Source of the DNA: Lingula anatina
Lineage: Eukaryota > Brachiopoda > Lingulata > Lingulida > Lingulidae
DNA: 64,000 nucleotides
Reading direction: 5' to 3'
NCBI RefSeq assembly: GCF_001039355.2
Contig: NW_019775590.1
Location: forward strand, 86,866-150,865
Both the position numbers and the translations under genes were made by a program. Shown here in pieces: positions 59,546 through 64,000 of this stretch (positions are counted from its first letter, which is position 1; the number at the start of each line of letters is the position of its first letter). The notes beneath the pieces are model-generated. The model searched no databases. It saw nothing but the letters and a program-made list of their open reading frames with translations, and was not told the DNA's origin.

Positions 59546-61440
59546 TAACAAATATGGCCTCTTACAAGAATATTTTAACTTTGCTGACAAAACGATAAAT
59601 GTTTTTTTTTCTTCTTGCTATGAATAACCAAATGTTATTATGTACCTCGTATGAAGTAATTTGAAGCTTTACAAAGCACCCCTTCTGGGACTATACTCTC
59701 TCATAATTTTGTCAGAATGTCAATTTTAAGAACATTTCGCAAACAGGCAGCAAAGTGACATCGAGTATCTAATTGCAAGATTTTCAACTCTCCCGATTGG
59801 AAAAAATGGCCAAAAGTAATTGTCTGCCTGTGACCACAACAACAAGCGTTGTTAATAGTAAATAAAGCTTGTTTTGGTGCTTTTGGACCAAGGTCTGTTA
59901 AGGGACAAAAAGTAAGGAAATCTATTCCTTCATCTTGGTCACACGTATATGTTTCATACAGACATCTGTCATTTTAAGACCATTAGAATGCACAGTGGCA
60001 CAGTATATCTTGTGATAATCGTGGCACATATGAGAACCCATAAATTCACGACCATATATTGTTAAAACCAATTTTGCAAGGCATTTGCGTGTTCTGTAAA
60101 TACCCGCTGTTTTCGTTTCGCAGTAACTCATATAATCCATTTCTCATAGAGAACATACCTGCAGGATCGACAAGCGTCCATTAGCACGCCTGTACAATGT
60201 CGATATATTTCATATCAATTTGTTTGATAGTCTGTTGCGATAAATGTAAGAGGAAATCGCTTGAAATTAAATTGAATTTGATTGTCTACGAAATAGTTTC
60301 AATAAATGGAAAATGCCATTTTTCCCTTTAAATTTCAAAAGGCGGTAGATGAAAGTTTGAACCAAGGTAATCATCTCCTGTATTAATTACTCTGGTCATA
60401 TTTAGACTCATTGGGTTCCTGGCCCAACATGAACAACACATAATATTGTTTGAGAAGAACGTTCCAAAAATTTGGAAATCTTCATAGTTAACGTCAAGTG
60501 AATCAGCCAAGGCTAATAGAATTAAATCTTAAACCTATATCACTTACACCAGTTCTAAATAAAAATTTGGAGGCTTTTGTTACAAAGTGAATCCCAGAAA
60601 AATGCAGTAGATTTAAATCTGATTGTGTTCAGCTAGTGGGAGGAGTCCCTCAGGGCACTAAAGTAGGTCCCATTCTTTTCCTTGAAATGATCAATGACCT
60701 GAAAACTTGTTTTTCATTAAGTTAATGATACCTTCATTTACGAAATCTGCAAATTCGGCGAATGAACGCACCTACCATAAGCAATAGGTCAATTGGCTGA
60801 CTGGGTCAACAAGACAAGATTAAGCTTAATGTAAGGAAGACCAAGCCGATGGCCATAAATTTTACTAAGAACTGTTATCTTACAATACTAAAATTGGAAA
60901 TAGATGGCGAATGTGTAGAAAAGTTTAAAGTTTAAGATGCTTGGTGTTATTTTATCCCCAGACCTTAAGTGGGCTGAAAACATCCAAACCAAACCATGCT
61001 AAGACATGTTTAAAGCTCTTTATCTCAGACAGCTAAAGAGGAAAACACTGGACATACAAGATTTATTAATGATGATTGATGAGCAATCTGAATGTCTGGA
61101 GTCATTTCAAAAGATAACCTTGAGGATTATTTGCCCTGGTATCAGTTATGATAAATGCCTTAAAAGTTTGTAACATCGACACGCTAGACAAAAGCAGACA
61201 TTTGGTGTATCAGAGGTTTTATACAAAATTACAAAAGTGTGAAAAGTTGGGTCATTTATTGCTTGAAAGAAATACCTGTCCTTTACGAAACAGCACCAAT
61301 TTTACAACCAAGAGTGAAGACCTTCTAACGTTTTAAAATTCCTTTATTAATCATTGCCTTTTTAATTTGTAGTATTTTATAAAAAATTAATTGTTTTACA
61401 ATTTAAAGTTTATTGTCAACCTTAAGGTTGCTTAATAAAC

Positions 61441-61509
<69 letters not shown>

Positions 61510-61566
61510 AAAGTAAGCACTACCCTCCACCAGAAACACCGAGAAATATTTTACTGTTAAGTGTGT
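59539..61566 (+). repeat. 2028-bp tandem unit 1
   Basis: Begins GTTATTTAACAAATATGG and is almost identical to 61568-63570 over its whole length. Contains repeat copy D (59740-60440) and a decayed LINE. Confidence 0.9.
60525..61507 (+). mobile_element. CR1/L2-like LINE, 5'-truncated, copy 1
   Basis: RT motif GGVPQGTKVGPILF followed by MINDL (60636-60700), then MLGVILSPDLKWAENI (about 60936), a decayed thumb, and a C-terminal segment FQKITLRIICPGISYDKCL and LVYQRFYTKLQKCEKLGHLL typical of non-LTR retrotransposon ORF2 ends. Stops and frameshifts are frequent. The 3' end is a (TTA)n tail (61439-61507), as in several CR1/L2-type LINEs. The FADD box is not preserved. Confidence 0.8.
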
Positions 61567-61567
61567 N

Positions 61568-63468
61568 GTTATTTAACAAATATGGCCTCTTAAAAGAATA
61601 TTTTAACTTTGCTGACAAAACGATAAATGTTTTTTTTTCTTCTTGCTATGAATAACCAAATGTTATTATGTACCTCGTATGAAGAAATTTGAAGCTTTAC
61701 AAAGCACCCCTTCTGGGACTATACTCTCTCATAATTTTGTCAGAATGTCAATTTTAAGAACATTTCGCAAACAGGCAGCAAAGTGACATCGAGTATCTAA
61801 TTGCAAGATTTTCAACTCTCCCGATTGAAAAAAATGGCCAAAAGTAATTGTCTGCCTGTGACCACAACAACAAGCGTTGTTTATAGTAAATAAAGCTTGT
61901 TTTGGTGCTTTTGGACCAAGGTCTGTTAAGGAACAAAAAGTAAGGAAATCTATTTCTTCATCTTGGTCACATGTATATGTTTCATACAGACATCTGTCAT
62001 TTTAAGACCATTAGAATGCACAGTGGCACAGTATATCTTGTGATAATCGTGGCGCATATGAGAACCCATAAATTCACGACCATATATTGTTAAAACCAAT
62101 TTTGCAAGGCATTTGCGTGTTCTGTAAATACCCGCTGTTTTCGTTTCGCAGTAATGCATATAATCCATTTCTCACAGAGAACATACCTGCAGGATCGACG
62201 AGCGTCCATTAGCACGCCTATACAATGTCAATATATTTCATATCAATTTGTTTGATAGTCTGTTGCGATAAATGTAAGAGGAAATCGCTTGAAATTAAAT
62301 TGAATTTGATTGTCTACGAAATAGTTTCAATAAATGGAAAATGCCATTTTTCCCTTTAAATTTCAAAAGGCGGTAGATGAAAATTTGAACCAAGGTAATC
62401 ATCTCCTGTATTAATTACTCTGGTCATATTTAGACTCATTGGGTTCCTGGCCCAACATGAACAACACATAATATTGTTTGAGAGGAACGTTCCAAAAATT
62501 TGGAAATCTTCATAGTTAACGTCAAGTGAATCAGCCAAGGCTAATAGAATTAAATCTTAAACCTATATCACTTACACCAGTTCTAAATAAAAATTTGGAG
62601 GCTTTTGTTACAAAGTGAATCCCAGAAAAATGCAGTAGATTTAAATCTGATTGTGTTCAGCTAGTGGGAGGAGTCCCTCAGGGCACTAAAGTAGGTCCCA
62701 TTCTTTTCCTTGCAATGATCAATGACCTGAAAACTTGTTTTTCATTAAGTTAATGATACCTTCATTTACGAAATCTGCAAATTCGGCGAATGAACGCACC
62801 TACCATAAGCAATAGTTCAATTGGCTGACTGGGTCAACAAGACAAGATTAAGCTTAATGTAAGGAAGACCAAGCCGATGGCCATAAATTCTACTAAGAAC
62901 TGTTATCTTACAATACTAAAATTGGAAATAGATGGCGAATGTGTAGAAAAGTTTAAAGTTTAAGATGCTTGGTGTTATTTTATCCCCAGACCTTAAGTGG
63001 GCTGAAAACATCCAAACCAAACCATGCTAAGACATGTTTAAAGCTCTTTATCTCAGACAGCTAAAGAGGAAAACACTGGACATACAAGGTTTATTAATGA
63101 TGATTGATGAGCAATCTGAATGTCTGGAGTCATTTCAAAAGATAACCTTGAGGATTATTTGCCCTGGTATCAGTTATGATAAATGCCTTAAAAGTTTGTA
63201 AAATCGACACGCTAGACAAAAGCAGACATTTGGTGTATCAGAGGTTTTATACAAAATTACAAAAGTGTGAAAAGTTGGGTCATTTATTGCTTGAAAGAAA
63301 TACCTGTCCTTTACGAAACAGCACCAATTTTACAACCAAGAGTGAAGACCTTCTAACGTTTTAAAATTCCTTTATTAATCATTGCCTTTTTAATTTGTAG
63401 TATTTTATAAAAAATTAATTGTTTTACAATTTAAAGTTTATTGTCAACCTTAAGGTTGCCTAATAAAC

Positions 63469-63513
<45 letters not shown>

Positions 63514-63570
63514 AAAGTAAGCACTACCCTCCACCAGAAACACCGAGAAATATTTTACTGTTAAGTTACC
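61568..63570 (+). repeat. 2028-bp tandem unit 2
   Basis: See unit 1. The single N at 61567 lies exactly between the units. Confidence 0.9.
62553..63517 (+). mobile_element. CR1/L2-like LINE, copy 2 (duplicate of copy 1)
   Basis: Same truncation, stops and motifs as 60525-61507, so the two arose by duplication of the segment, not by separate insertion. The (TTA)n tail is shorter (63470-63512). Confidence 0.8.
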
Positions 63571-64000
63571 TACAATCGGTGTGTGCAGGGAATCACCATC
63601 AAGTTGCAGAATTTCACCGATCAAAACATTTCTCAGTTAAAATAAAACTTACCTCGTTTTCCCCGTTGAAGTCAGGTGAGGGAATGACACGTCTCCTAGC
63701 CTACTGGTTATTAACATACTGCAAGCACCGGTACATCAGTGTCTCTCGTGAAAAACGGGGCACGCGACAAACCATCCAATCACGATGGTGCTTATTTGAA
63801 TATCGATGCCCCGTTTACTGTCACTCGCCGTTTTCGGGTCTCATCGGCTTCTTTCGTTCAGCATGAAACGTGTGCTTTTATATTTGACCTAGAAAACTTA
63901 CATATCGGGACTTCCATTAAAACACCCGTAGCTTGACAAATATTAGTATTGAGGTAAAATGGTAAAGGAAACTCAGGCCAACTTTATGAATGTCAATATT
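63571..64000 (+). repeat. Duplicated segment (copy of 47346-48120)
   Basis: Continues the homology with the 47-kb copy that was broken at 59545. Runs to the window edge. Confidence 0.6.

Noticed and set aside
59922-62168. Minus-strand frames conserved between the 2028-bp units (72 codons)
   Set aside because: Conservation is explained by recent duplication of the DNA; the older copy at 46.5 kb does not keep the frame.
63441-63866. 141-codon open frame starting in a (TTA)n tract
   Set aside because: Starts with a poly-Leu artefact of the LINE tail and crosses a duplication border.

Overview
This window is eukaryotic. Genes are split by GT-AG introns, start exons carry few residues each, the sequence is AT-rich, and it is full of microsatellites, MITE-like inverted repeats, a Penelope-like retroelement and a CR1/L2-like LINE. 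Gene content (CYP17/CYP2-like P450, DHRS11-like SDRs, clade-B-like serpin, phase-1 EGF exons) and repeat style suggest a marine invertebrate, most likely a deuterostome such as an echinoderm, hemichordate or cephalochordate. The sequence alone does not settle the species. Single Ns at 26471, 38850, 44339 and 61567, and a run at 43044-43051, mark weak points in the assembly.

Layout. 83-3848 (minus) holds the six N-terminal exons of a microsomal cytochrome P450; its heme-binding half lies beyond the left edge. 6570-23700 (plus) is a tandem array of DHRS11-like short-chain dehydrogenase/reductase genes: three complete seven-exon genes of 247 residues (A 6570-9518, C 12153-16219, D 19708-23700) and one decayed first exon (B, 11247-11372). 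The upstream regions of B/C and D are themselves paralogous, and comparing them exposes two MITE insertions by their empty sites. 26738-28514 (minus) is a four-exon gene for an unknown Lys/Glu-rich protein. Its introns 1 and 3 read through into hydrophobic tails followed by poly(A)-type signals. 30516-31709 (minus) is an intact serpin.

34-53 kb is repeat-dominated: an inverted pseudogene copy of a small unknown gene (34042-34197), a TTAA-flanked MITE, two large palindromes in tandem, a Penelope-like element with inverted terminal repeats and a 13-bp target duplication (42154-43276), a second mosaic Penelope copy (44546-46030), and the apparently intact copy of the small unknown gene (50281-51888). 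53591-57900 (minus) is the 5' part of a secreted EGF-repeat gene whose three-exon block has been duplicated in tandem. 58266-64000 holds a TIR element with a paralogous empty site and a 2028-bp tandem duplication, carrying a broken LINE, with an N exactly at the junction.

The P450 and the SDR array are divergently arranged. Both families oxidise or reduce steroids, retinoids or xenobiotics, so a shared metabolic role is possible but is only inference. The other genes show no obvious pathway link.
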